A DNA stretch of 9,960 nucleotides. Origin: Chloroflexota bacterium. Lineage in GTDB: Bacteria; Chloroflexota; Anaerolineae; Anaerolineales; Villigracilaceae. Shown one piece after another: positions 1 through 6,364 of the stretch. Positions within the stretch are counted from its first letter, which is position 1; each line of letters begins with the position of its first letter. Under the pieces are notes generated by a model that saw nothing but the letters and a program-made list of their open reading frames with translations, did not search any database and was not told the DNA's origin. Made by a program: the position numbers and the translations under genes. Location of the stretch: assembly GCA_021796315.1 (NCBI GenBank), contig JAJYOH010000184.1, positions 1 to 9,960 on the forward strand, written 5' to 3'.

Positions 1-5
1 GCGAT

Positions 6-731
6 GTGACGGACCGTCACGTATACCAGCAGTATTCAGCCATCATGCAAACTTTAAGCAGTACCATGCCCGATGTACATGATTTTGTCGTCTCGGAATG
101 GTCGAAGCGCACTGGCAAGGAATCCAATGGGGATGAATTTTGGGAAGAGGTTGGGGATGAGAGCAAAGGCGGTGAAGGTGGTGATGTAAAACCGGCGGAG
201 ACTCGCGCTGATACTGCCAGTGAGACCGAAGAATCTGAGGCCGAGGAAGAAGCGGGCGAAGGCGAAGAAGGGGAAGAAGAACCGGAGGATGAAGAGAAGG
301 ATGAACAGGAGGGCGAAGAAGAGGCCGATGAGGCAGAGGCGGAGGAAGAAGAAAAAGAGGATGAAGGGGAAGAAGAAAAGGAGAAGGAAGAAGAGCCTGA
401 AGAGGAAGAGAAAGAAGAATCTGAAGGTGATGAAAAGGAAGAAGAGGAAAGCGAAGACAAATCCGAGGAGGAAGGCGAAAAAGAAGAGGGCGAAGAAGAA
501 AAGGATGAGGAGTCTGAATCTGAGGAGAAAGAAGGGGAAGAGGGCGAACAGAGCGAGACGGAAGGCGATGAAGAGAAAGAAGCTGGCGAAGGCGCCGAGG
601 CGGTATCTGAAGCCGAGGAAGGCGAGCACGAGGAGCAGGAGGAAACAGAGTGGCCCGATCTCGAAGAAGCCGGAAGCGAATCTGAAGAATTATCTCCAGG
701 CGAAGAGGATGAAATGCCCGGCGTGGATTGA
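6..731 (+). CDS. Extremely Glu-rich acidic protein, function unknown
   Basis: I do not recognise a family. Residues 1-55 have normal composition, with two tryptophans and a mix of charged and hydrophobic residues, and may form a small folded domain. From about residue 55 to 235 the protein is almost only Glu with Asp, Lys, Ser and Gly, so it should be disordered and strongly negative. The GTG start at 6 overlaps a TGA at 7-9 in the preceding frame (GTGA), which would fit translational coupling to an upstream gene ending here. However, the frame is also open to the window edge, so the true start may lie further left. The stop is followed 4 bases later by a strong terminator, so this is the last gene of its unit. 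The other long frames here, Lys/Arg-rich on the same strand and Ser- or Leu/Phe-rich on the opposite strand, are by-products of the GAA/GAG run. An acidic linker, chaperone-like or ion-binding role is possible, but nothing in the sequence decides it. Confidence 0.7.
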   Translation: MTDRHVYQQYSAIMQTLSSTMPDVHDFVVSEWSKRTGKESNGDEFWEEVGDESKGGEGGDVKPAETRADTASETEESEAEEEAGEGEEGEEEPEDEEKDEQEGEEEADEAEAEEEEKEDEGEEEKEKEEEPEEEEKEESEGDEKEEEESEDKSEEEGEKEEGEEEKDEESESEEKEGEEGEQSETEGDEEKEAGEGAEAVSEAEEGEHEEQEETEWPDLEEAGSESEELSPGEEDEMPGVD

Positions 732-735
732 AATT

Positions 736-765
736 AAAAAGGATGTGGTTTTCCACATCCTTTTT
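736..765 (+). terminator. Rho-independent terminator of the Glu-rich gene
   Basis: A perfect 13-bp stem (736-748 with 753-765) closes a TTTT loop. The core GGATGTGG pairs with CCACATCC and is flanked by an A-run on the left and a run of seven T on the right (761-767). It starts 4 bases after the stop codon. Because of the A/T flanks it could also terminate transcripts coming from the right. Confidence 0.93.
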
Positions 766-784
766 TTGTGGCTCATTGGGAATC

Positions 785-904
785 GCCGTGATTAAACCTT
801 TTGAACACGGATTACACGGACGGACACAGGTCAACGCGGATTTTTTAAAAGGCTTTTCCGTGAGATTCTGTGGAATCCGTTCAATCCGTGTACAGAATCA
901 CGGC
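785..904. repeat. MITE-like imperfect palindrome with CGGATT motifs
   Basis: The outer ends are perfect 9-bp inverted repeats, GCCGTGATT (785-793) and AATCACGGC (896-904). Inside them, ACACGGATT-xx-ACGGA (about 805-820) is inverted against TCCGT-xx-AATCCGTGT (about 876-891). A further CGCGGATT lies at 834-842. The whole ~120 bp is therefore a nested imperfect palindrome without a credible gene. Similar 'aacacggattacacgga' sequence is familiar from intergenic repeats of several environmental phyla. Mobility is inferred from the structure only. Confidence 0.6.
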
Positions 905-948
905 AAACCCCAGAGAGCCAAAATTTTGGGGGCTGCACGATGGAAATT

Positions 949-978
949 TTGTGCCATAATATTTAGCAGGCTTATAAA
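949..978 (+). promoter_or_regulatory. Weak candidate promoter for the PQQ-repeat lipoprotein gene
   Basis: TTGTGC (949-954) and TATAAA (973-978) are separated by 18 bases in the AT-rich stretch 905-1037, which otherwise holds no gene. The -35 match is poor, and TTGTCA at 985-990 with ATTAAT at 1008-1013 is an equally weak alternative. The terminator at 736-765 implies that a promoter must lie somewhere between there and 1038. Confidence 0.25.
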
Positions 979-1037
979 TTCGCCTTGTCACACATGTTGT
1001 CCTACAAATTAATTAATGAGTATCGGGGAGCAATAAA

Positions 1038-2345
1038 ATGTCTCGTTTGAGTTTGAATCGTCTATTTGGTCATATTGCGCTCGCATGTCTCATACTGGCT
1101 TCCTGTTCCAATGCGGGAGAATCTGCCAGATACAAAAGTCAGGCCGAACAGTTCATGGCCGAGGGGAAGCTGGCGGAGGCCGTTCTGACCTATCGCCAGG
1201 CGTTGATATCCGAACCGGATAACGCCGATCTGCTAAACGGATTGGGAATGGCTCTCGCTGCCCAGGGGCGTAATCGCTCAGCTGCCCGCATTTTAAATCA
1301 GGCAGTTATCAAAAGTCCGATCGACGCCTCGACAAAAGACGCCCTGGCAAAATTAATAACCAAACCACAGGATGGACTATCTCTGAACCTGGCGTGGATC
1401 GTTGATTCAATAAACTCTGAACCAGTGGGCGCGGCGGCGGCATCGGGCAGGATCTTCGTTTCTTATGCAGACGGTCGCTTGATGGCGCTTGAGCAGGCAT
1501 CAGGTCAAATGCTATGGGATGTGAAAGCGACTGCGGCTTTGGTCTCGCCGCCTGCCGCTGATGCAGACCAGGTTTGGGTGGGCGCTGAAGATGGGTCGAT
1601 CTTTGTATACGCCGCCGCATCCGGCCAGACCCTGGGCCGATATCTAACCGAAGGAGCAGTCTACGCCGCCCCAGCCTTGACTCCCAACATTGCCTTTTGC
1701 CCATCCAACGATGGGACGTTATACGCCATCAACCGCACTGATTTAAGCCTGGCATGGAAAGCCATGATCGGCGATGCTTTGCACGTCAGCCCACTGGTGA
1801 GTGAGCAGGCCATATATGTCGGTTCAAATGATGGGCGGCTGTACGCATTTAATGCATCCACCGGTGAACGGAAATGGAACTACGGCATTCTGACTCAGGG
1901 AGCAGTGGAAAGCATTCCTGCTTTTGCAGATGGGCGCGTTTTCTTTGGCTCGGGTGATGGCCGCATCTACGCGCTGGATGCTGAAACGGGCGGCGAGTAC
2001 TGGCGCTTTTCCACCCCCGATGCAATCTACGCGCAGCCATTGATATTAAATAACCAGCTTATTGTCGCATCCAGTGGTTTACTATTGGCTTCAATTGGAT
2101 ATTTGGATGGCATTCCCAGTTGGAGTTTATCCTTCGAACATCCCATCACACAAGCGCCAGTCTTCTTCAAAGACCAGCTATATCTTGTGGCCCGCGACGA
2201 TCCGCGCCTGTTTGCAGTTGACGATCAAACCGGAACATTACTTGGCGAATTGAACACAGGCGATTGGATAGCTTATGGCCCGCTGATGGCAAATACCGAT
2301 ATCGTCCTGGTTGGGAAAGACGGCGCTGTATTTTTATACCGCTGA
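1038..2345 (+). CDS. TPR plus PQQ-like beta-propeller lipoprotein
   Basis: A probable surface-anchored scaffold or binding protein. The N-terminus has a short basic region, a hydrophobic stretch (residues 10-22) and a lipobox L-A-S-C, with Cys23 as the predicted lipidated residue. Residues 31-107 contain about two TPR helix pairs. Residues 115-435 form a beta-propeller with seven recognisable PQQ-type repeats; the 'G-x-L/I-Y-A-x-(4-6)-G-x-x-x-W' type strands begin near residues 147, 186, 226, 266, 308, 348 and 389, a spacing of about 40. This resembles BamB-like and PQQ-repeat proteins; there is no sign of dehydrogenase cofactor residues, so an enzymatic role is unlikely. The ATG has a good ribosome site, GGGGAG, 7 bases upstream. 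It converges with the ferredoxin gene, and their ends overlap by 12 bp. A partner role for the neighbouring redox proteins is only suggested by proximity. Confidence 0.9.
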   Translation: MSRLSLNRLFGHIALACLILASCSNAGESARYKSQAEQFMAEGKLAEAVLTYRQALISEPDNADLLNGLGMALAAQGRNRSAARILNQAVIKSPIDASTKDALAKLITKPQDGLSLNLAWIVDSINSEPVGAAAASGRIFVSYADGRLMALEQASGQMLWDVKATAALVSPPAADADQVWVGAEDGSIFVYAAASGQTLGRYLTEGAVYAAPALTPNIAFCPSNDGTLYAINRTDLSLAWKAMIGDALHVSPLVSEQAIYVGSNDGRLYAFNASTGERKWNYGILTQGAVESIPAFADGRVFFGSGDGRIYALDAETGGEYWRFSTPDAIYAQPLILNNQLIVASSGLLLASIGYLDGIPSWSLSFEHPITQAPVFFKDQLYLVARDDPRLFAVDDQTGTLLGELNTGDWIAYGPLMANTDIVLVGKDGAVFLYR

Positions 2346-3848
2346 TGAAATTTTGGGGGAGACATGAATAGCGCTGCCCGGTACCGGGCAGCCGCTCTCA
2401 CAAAAGCCACAGCCAACGCATTTATTAGCATCAACAACCACTCGGCCTTGATGAGGAATGGCCGCGTGGTACTGACAGGCTTCGACACATACCAAACACT
2501 TTACGCCCTGGTCCCATGCCAGGCATAATGAGTGATCGACTTGCGCAGTCCCGATCTTGAATTCTTTTTGATCAATAGGTTGAATTGCCTTCACAGGGCA
2601 AATCTGCCGACAAAGATGATCGCAGCTTATTCCCAATGAGCAGCCGCCCAAACGAGGCGCCAGCACCGGCATCCCGATGCCGGTCAACCCCGTTTGCAGG
2701 AAAGCCGCCTGAAGTCCATGCGTGGGACAAACACGAATACATTCCTGGCAGGCAATACAAACATTTTGGAATTCAGCTTCAGGTAATGCCCCCGGAGGTC
2801 GTAAAGGCGCAGGACGCTTTTCAAGATGTGCGAGCGGCATGACCATTAAGCCTGCCGCTGCAGCAACCATGCCTTGCAAAAATTGGCGTCTGGATATTCC
2901 TCCGTTGGAAACAACCGATGATGATGCGATGTATTTTCCCTGACGACGATTGATTCTGCCGGATGGCATTACCTGCGGCGAAAGCTGCCACTCAGCCAGC
3001 GCCAAACCACCGAACCCGAAACTGATCCCGTTTTCGGGACAGGCCGATTCGCATTCCAGGCAAAACGTGCAATCGCTGTAATCGGTGTTATGCGCGTCGG
3101 GAGGAATGGCATTCATTGGGCAGGCGCGCTTGCACAGATTGCAATTGCTGCACGCCGCACTAACACGCCGATTAGATAAACTGAAGCGGCTCACGAGGCT
3201 GAGCAAAGCGCCTTGCGGACATAGATGCCGGCACCAAAAACGCGGCTGCCAAAATTCCAGAAGCAGAATAACAATGAATAGCAATGAAAAGTAAGTCAGC
3301 CCGCCACGCTCGAATGCCTGTTGGCTTCCCAGCAAATTGGCGACACTGGCAGTGGATACGCGACTGAAAATAACCAAAGGATCGAGCAGTCCAAGCAGCT
3401 TGATCGAAAGCAGTGAACCACCCAAGATAATCGCCATTAAAAAATATCGAAGTCGACTGTTGCGTCGTTCCTCAACATGATTTCTCTTGTAAGTTTTTTT
3501 TCCATGCCAGAAAGCCAGCGGTTGCGCCAAATCCATCACCGTCCCAAGCGGGCAGGCCCAGCCGCAAAATGAACGTCCGAATACCAGGCTGATTGCCAAT
3601 AAAAATAATGGCGCGCCGATGATCAGGGCTGATACATTTCTATTCAGCAGATTACCCAAGGCCAGCAAAGGGTCCCACGGCAGCAACCAGGATGCGTAAT
3701 CGATTGCAAACTGGGATAAGATACGTCGATAGATCAGCGGCAAAAGAGGGAAGAGAAACAGGAACAAGAAACCCCACTGCACCATGCGGCGAGCCAATCG
3801 ATCAGATTGTATATTCGAATGCGATCGATTCTTAGCCATGGTTTTCAT
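2334..3848 (-). CDS. NapH-NapG-like fusion: quinol-oxidising membrane part and multi-cluster ferredoxin
   Basis: Predicted to carry electrons from the quinol pool across the membrane through iron-sulfur clusters. Residues 1-230 look like NapH: membrane segments near 24-41, 73-91, 133-153 and 185-200, with the motifs FCGWACPLG (94-102) and WCRHLCPQG (205-213). Two 4Fe-4S motifs follow (Cys 233/236/239/243 and 260/263/266/270). Residue 319 begins an internal twin-arginine motif, SRRQFLQG, followed by a hydrophobic stretch. After it comes a NapG/MauM-like part with four further cluster motifs (Cys 364-374, 403-417, 442-458, 477-487). The gene starts inside the end of the DUF362 gene (17-bp overlap), so the two are probably coupled and co-transcribed. 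ATG at 3839 (residue 4) is an alternative start. No napA or other terminal reductase is visible, so this need not be nitrate reduction; the electron acceptor is unknown. Confidence 0.9.
   Translation of the reverse strand: MKTMAKNRSHSNIQSDRLARRMVQWGFLFLFLFPLLPLIYRRILSQFAIDYASWLLPWDPLLALGNLLNRNVSALIIGAPLFLLAISLVFGRSFCGWACPLGTVMDLAQPLAFWHGKKTYKRNHVEERRNSRLRYFLMAIILGGSLLSIKLLGLLDPLVIFSRVSTASVANLLGSQQAFERGGLTYFSLLFIVILLLEFWQPRFWCRHLCPQGALLSLVSRFSLSNRRVSAACSNCNLCKRACPMNAIPPDAHNTDYSDCTFCLECESACPENGISFGFGGLALAEWQLSPQVMPSGRINRRQGKYIASSSVVSNGGISRRQFLQGMVAAAAGLMVMPLAHLEKRPAPLRPPGALPEAEFQNVCIACQECIRVCPTHGLQAAFLQTGLTGIGMPVLAPRLGGCSLGISCDHLCRQICPVKAIQPIDQKEFKIGTAQVDHSLCLAWDQGVKCLVCVEACQYHAAIPHQGRVVVDANKCVGCGFCESGCPVPGSAIHVSPKISSAV
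2373..2392. repeat. Perfect 20-bp palindrome inside the ferredoxin gene
   Basis: The half-site GCTGCCCGGT is followed directly by its exact reverse complement. It lies within the last cysteine motif of the ferredoxin gene and 28 bases beyond the stop codon of the convergent lipoprotein gene. It could fold as a hairpin in either transcript. No T-run follows on either strand, so it is not a standard terminator. Confidence 0.5.
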
Positions 3849-5121
3849 CGATGCTCGAATCGCTTTGACCGGGTTGTTGGCCCTTGGGTAATTTCCGGCG
3901 CATACGATTTAAGACTGCGAGACCAATACCCGCTAGAACAGCCGCCGCCGGAATGAGAGTTATATTCAACAGAGGATCGAAGGTAATCACTTGACCAACA
4001 GATGGCGGTGAAGAAACAACCGGCTGTGCGGCTGGTTCGATGGGCGGTGAATAAGTTGCAGTTGGCTTTAAGGCTGGGGATTGTGGCTGCACACTCGCAG
4101 TCGAGGCAGGAAGCGGTGGATTATCTGGAAGCGGCGCACCAACCTTGAAACGCCTGATGCGTCCATCCGTCAAGGCAGTTTCCACATCCATATCGCCACA
4201 GCTGTTTTCGTACGCGCGCAACAGGTGAGTCAATTCCTGCGGCTGAACGCCGAATAAATGAATACAGCCATAGGCATCGATCAACACCGGGTCGACACCG
4301 GCAATCACCATATTGTGACGGACAACGATCTCGGGGTGAGTAATGTCTGTTTCGGGTCCCGCACATACTTGATAACTACCGTGAGGTTTGCGCACACGGA
4401 TCGCTTCGAGGATATGCAATTGCGCCTGCACCGCGGAGGGAGTGCTCAGGTCGGCAATACCTTGTTCGAGATTGGAATGCAATAAACCAGGTTGTTGCAG
4501 GAATCCCATCATGTGCTTGAGGCACATGGTTAACTTGGTCACGTTATGACTCTTGGCAACAGCCAGATTAATTCGTACATCGGCTTCCACAGCCGCTTTG
4601 ATCACTCCGATGTTTTGGTTCGCCCGCCCGCGCGGCAAATCGATTTTCATGTAAGTGGATTTGGGAGCGTTATAACGGTCTGGAAAAAGACTCTCCACCC
4701 CCATATTTTTGACAACCTGCCCAATGCCAGATATCCGCACCGCCGGTTCTGCGCCGGGCTCGATCGAACAATGATCCATGACAATGATGCGCCCCGCACC
4801 GGCATTCTGCACAGCTTGAATGACGGCTGTCAGGAAATCAGGATCAGTTGAAGAAGCAGTGTTGGGTGGATAAGCCCAGGTGGCATTGGGTTTAATGGCA
4901 ACCGTTTGGCCGGGCTTTACAAAACGCTCGATCCCGCCAAGGCCCACCAAAGCGGTCTGCAAGATTTGATCCGCTGCATCTTCGTTCGTCCCCTCTGCCA
5001 CAGACACCGAGGGAAAATCTTGCTTCATTGCGGCGCTGACAAATGATGGTTTGAACCAAGGATTGAACACCAAGGCAGCCGCACGCGCACAGCCGATCAG
5101 GAAATCACGGCGAGATAACAT
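3832..5121 (-). CDS. DUF362 protein with Tat signal and C-terminal membrane anchor
   Basis: Residue numbers count from the ATG at 5127. The N-terminus has a twin-arginine motif, SRRDFLIG (5-12), followed by a hydrophobic stretch, so export through Tat in folded form is predicted. Residues 41-330 are the DUF362 domain, with the family's K-P-N element (79-81) and the A-K-x-H-N-V-T-K-x-T...K-H-x-x-G region (191-208). A Pro/Ser/Thr-rich linker (about 333-377) leads to one membrane segment (386-408) and a short basic tail, so the domain would sit outside the membrane on a stalk. The family has no settled function. Its frequent company with ferredoxins and the direct coupling to the NapHG-like fusion suggest a redox or cluster-related job. 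I chose ATG 5121 over ATG 5127 because GAGGG lies about 7 bases upstream of it but touches the first ATG. The gene has its own promoter upstream. Confidence 0.88.
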   Translation of the reverse strand: MLSRRDFLIGCARAAALVFNPWFKPSFVSAAMKQDFPSVSVAEGTNEDAADQILQTALVGLGGIERFVKPGQTVAIKPNATWAYPPNTASSTDPDFLTAVIQAVQNAGAGRIIVMDHCSIEPGAEPAVRISGIGQVVKNMGVESLFPDRYNAPKSTYMKIDLPRGRANQNIGVIKAAVEADVRINLAVAKSHNVTKLTMCLKHMMGFLQQPGLLHSNLEQGIADLSTPSAVQAQLHILEAIRVRKPHGSYQVCAGPETDITHPEIVVRHNMVIAGVDPVLIDAYGCIHLFGVQPQELTHLLRAYENSCGDMDVETALTDGRIRRFKVGAPLPDNPPLPASTASVQPQSPALKPTATYSPPIEPAAQPVVSSPPSVGQVITFDPLLNITLIPAAAVLAGIGLAVLNRMRRKLPKGQQPGQSDSSIDENHG

Positions 5122-5154
5122 TGTCATCCCTCACGCCCAACCAGAAAATCTGAA

Positions 5155-5167
5155 AAGGAATTTCCTT
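5155..5167. promoter_or_regulatory. Candidate operator palindrome in the DUF362 leader
   Basis: AAGGAA-T-TTCCTT is a perfect 13-base palindrome lying just downstream of the predicted -10 box and upstream of the DUF362 start, a usual place for a repressor site. No second copy is seen in the window, and chance is a fair alternative. Confidence 0.3.
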
Positions 5168-5174
5168 CTGAATT

Positions 5175-5204
5175 AGTGTAGCATAAACAATAGTGCCGGG
5201 TCAA
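5175..5204 (-). promoter_or_regulatory. Sigma70-like promoter for the DUF362 / NapHG-like unit
   Basis: On the minus strand TTGACC (5204-5199) and TACACT (5180-5175) are separated by 18 bases, about 50 bases upstream of the DUF362 start codon. The match to TTGACA/TATAAT is good for a gap this short, and it fits a transcription start separate from the operon ending at 5310. Confidence 0.55.
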
Positions 5205-5299
5205 TTGGAGATCAAGATGATTGATTGTCAGGATGACAGGAACCAAACCCTTTTTGATATTTTTTATACAACGCCTATCACCGTCCAGATGGAACCGAC

Positions 5300-5395
5300 T
5301 TATTTTGCGTCAAAGACGAACTTGTCCACCGCGTATAAACCGATCATGCCCTGGAAGTTGGGCATGCCAAAACTCATGATGAAGATGCCCGCCAT
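5300..5395 (-). other. Short overlapping frame with coding-like character at the end of the DUF2877 gene
   Basis: An ATG frame of 31 residues in another minus-strand phase overlaps the last ~80 bases of the DUF2877 gene and ends 10 bases beyond it with TAA. It reads as hydrophobic and aromatic (for example GIFIMSFGMPNFQG), with codons mostly ending in G or C. In contrast, the DUF2877 frame over the same bases gives an unusual His-rich tail. No ribosome site is visible. It may be a remnant, a frame-shifted former C-terminus, or chance. Confidence 0.2.
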
Positions 5396-6362
5396 CCCAG
5401 GCAGTGAGTCCCGTCAACAAACCTGTGACCGAATCCATGCCGGAGGTGTGACCGGACTGCATGGCGGCCTCGGCAATTTTTATAAGCTGTTCGGAATCTT
5501 TCCCGTTGCAAATTACTTCAGCTAAATTTTCCAGTCGACTCGAAACTTGTCCATGAGCGGCATGATAAAGGTAGGTGCAACTGATGTCGTTTGTTTGTTG
5601 GGAATGATGAATGACGGCCTCACCCAATTCTGAAATAAATTGCCAGCGTTCTTTGTTATCAGAAACCGCACACCAAAGTCCTGCCATGTAGCCAACGAGA
5701 AGATCATCTCCGCTGGGGGTGAGTCCAGAGCCGAGGCCGATCATGGATTTAATCGCGGAAGAATCATTTAATTTATGTTGTTGTGTTGCGTGAACAAGAT
5801 CACGCATCGCTTCGTTGATTTTGTAACTGTAAAAATGTCGTTGCGAGGAGATTGCTCGTCTTCGGCACGCTTCGCGGTCGTCGCCGCTGGTTTCGATATA
5901 CTCGCTTCGCTCGTTACTCAACCGGCGCGGCTTCTCGCAATGACATGACCGCAAAATTTCTTCCGCCAGAATTTCAGAATCTGAAAGTTTCTGCCGCTCG
6001 TTCAGCGCGTCCCAGACAAAATTCCAGGCGGTGGAAAATGCCGGGGATGTTGTGTCCGCTTCGAGGGCGGGAAGATCGCATTGCCAGTGTCGCGCGCGGC
6101 GCAAGTCAACGGTCAAAGAATCGAGGCGAAGATTTTCATCCCGGCAAGTTACCTGTTCACCCACGTGAAAATTTTCAAATGTGAATCCATCGGGTGTATC
6201 CACACGAATTCCCTGAGGCAGATCGGCTTCGCTGGACGTAAGAGTCAGCAGATGGTCTGAGTTATGCAAACGAAGATTGAGCGCCGATTGAAAAACACTG
6301 TGCACAACCGCATCGAAATCAATACGCGGCACAGCGTCTCCGATTGAAATTGCTTGATACAC
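5310..6362 (-). CDS. DUF2877 protein (AllH/YlbF family) with an in-frame repeat insertion
   Basis: The family includes E. coli AllH (YlbF), one of three subunits reported to form oxamate carbamoyltransferase with AllF (FdrA) and AllG (YlbE). The hallmark GLGSGLTPSGDDLLVGY is at residues 209-225 and GHTSGMD at 304-310, counted from the GTG at 6362 (350 residues). I chose this GTG because it lies 2 bases after the DUF35 stop with GGAA 5 bases upstream; the ATG at 6431 would put 23 residues inside the DUF35 gene. Two oddities make the protein longer than the ~270 residues usual for the family. Residues ~140-176 are encoded by a palindromic repeat, and the last ~25 residues after the family core are His-rich and atypical. 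Last gene of the operon. It would work with the DUF1116 protein and an FdrA homologue expected outside the window. Confidence 0.85.
   Translation of the reverse strand: MYQAISIGDAVPRIDFDAVVHSVFQSALNLRLHNSDHLLTLTSSEADLPQGIRVDTPDGFTFENFHVGEQVTCRDENLRLDSLTVDLRRARHWQCDLPALEADTTSPAFSTAWNFVWDALNERQKLSDSEILAEEILRSCHCEKPRRLSNERSEYIETSGDDREACRRRAISSQRHFYSYKINEAMRDLVHATQQHKLNDSSAIKSMIGLGSGLTPSGDDLLVGYMAGLWCAVSDNKERWQFISELGEAVIHHSQQTNDISCTYLYHAAHGQVSSRLENLAEVICNGKDSEQLIKIAEAAMQSGHTSGMDSVTGLLTGLTAWDGGHLHHEFWHAQLPGHDRFIRGGQVRL
5836..5945. repeat. Composite palindromic element (family A enclosing family B) inside the DUF2877 gene
   Basis: The ends TGTCGTTGCGAGGA (5836-5849) and TTCTCGCAATGACA (5932-5945) are imperfect inverted repeats. 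GGAGATTGCT next to the left end matches the GAGATTGCT of the copy at 8653-8747. Inside lies a family B unit (5888-5923). The element is about 110 bp. It keeps the DUF2877 frame open on the minus strand, encoding an Arg/Glu/Ser-rich stretch unlike the rest of the protein. Confidence 0.75.
5888..5923 (+). repeat. Family B repeat nested in the composite element
   Basis: The ends TGGTTTCGATATA and TTACTCAACC correspond to TGGTCTCGATAC and CTACTCGACC of the unit at 9728-9774, in the same orientation, with a different centre (CTCGCTTCGCTCG). Confidence 0.6.
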
Positions 6363-6364
6363 GG

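Noticed and set aside
220..795. Lys/Arg-rich frame on the + strand within the Glu-rich gene
   Set aside because: A frame-shifted reading of the same purine run; it runs through the terminator hairpin to its stop, which a real gene would hardly do.
43..834. Long minus-strand frames opposite the Glu-rich gene
   Set aside because: Ser-, Leu/Phe- or Pro/Leu-rich composition is what GAA/GAG runs give when read backwards. The + frame has the terminator right after its stop.
728..1012. 94-residue open frame on the + strand
   Set aside because: It overlaps the terminator and the whole MITE-like palindrome and has no coding character.
2665..2684. ACCGGCAT/ATGCCGGT hairpin in the ferredoxin gene as a terminator
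   Set aside because: It is an 8-bp stem in the middle of a coding region without a T-run; most likely chance from codons.
5226..5238. TGTCA-GGA-TGACA as terminator of the DUF2877 operon
   Set aside because: The stem has only 5 bp and no T-run follows on the minus strand; I see no convincing terminator after 5310.
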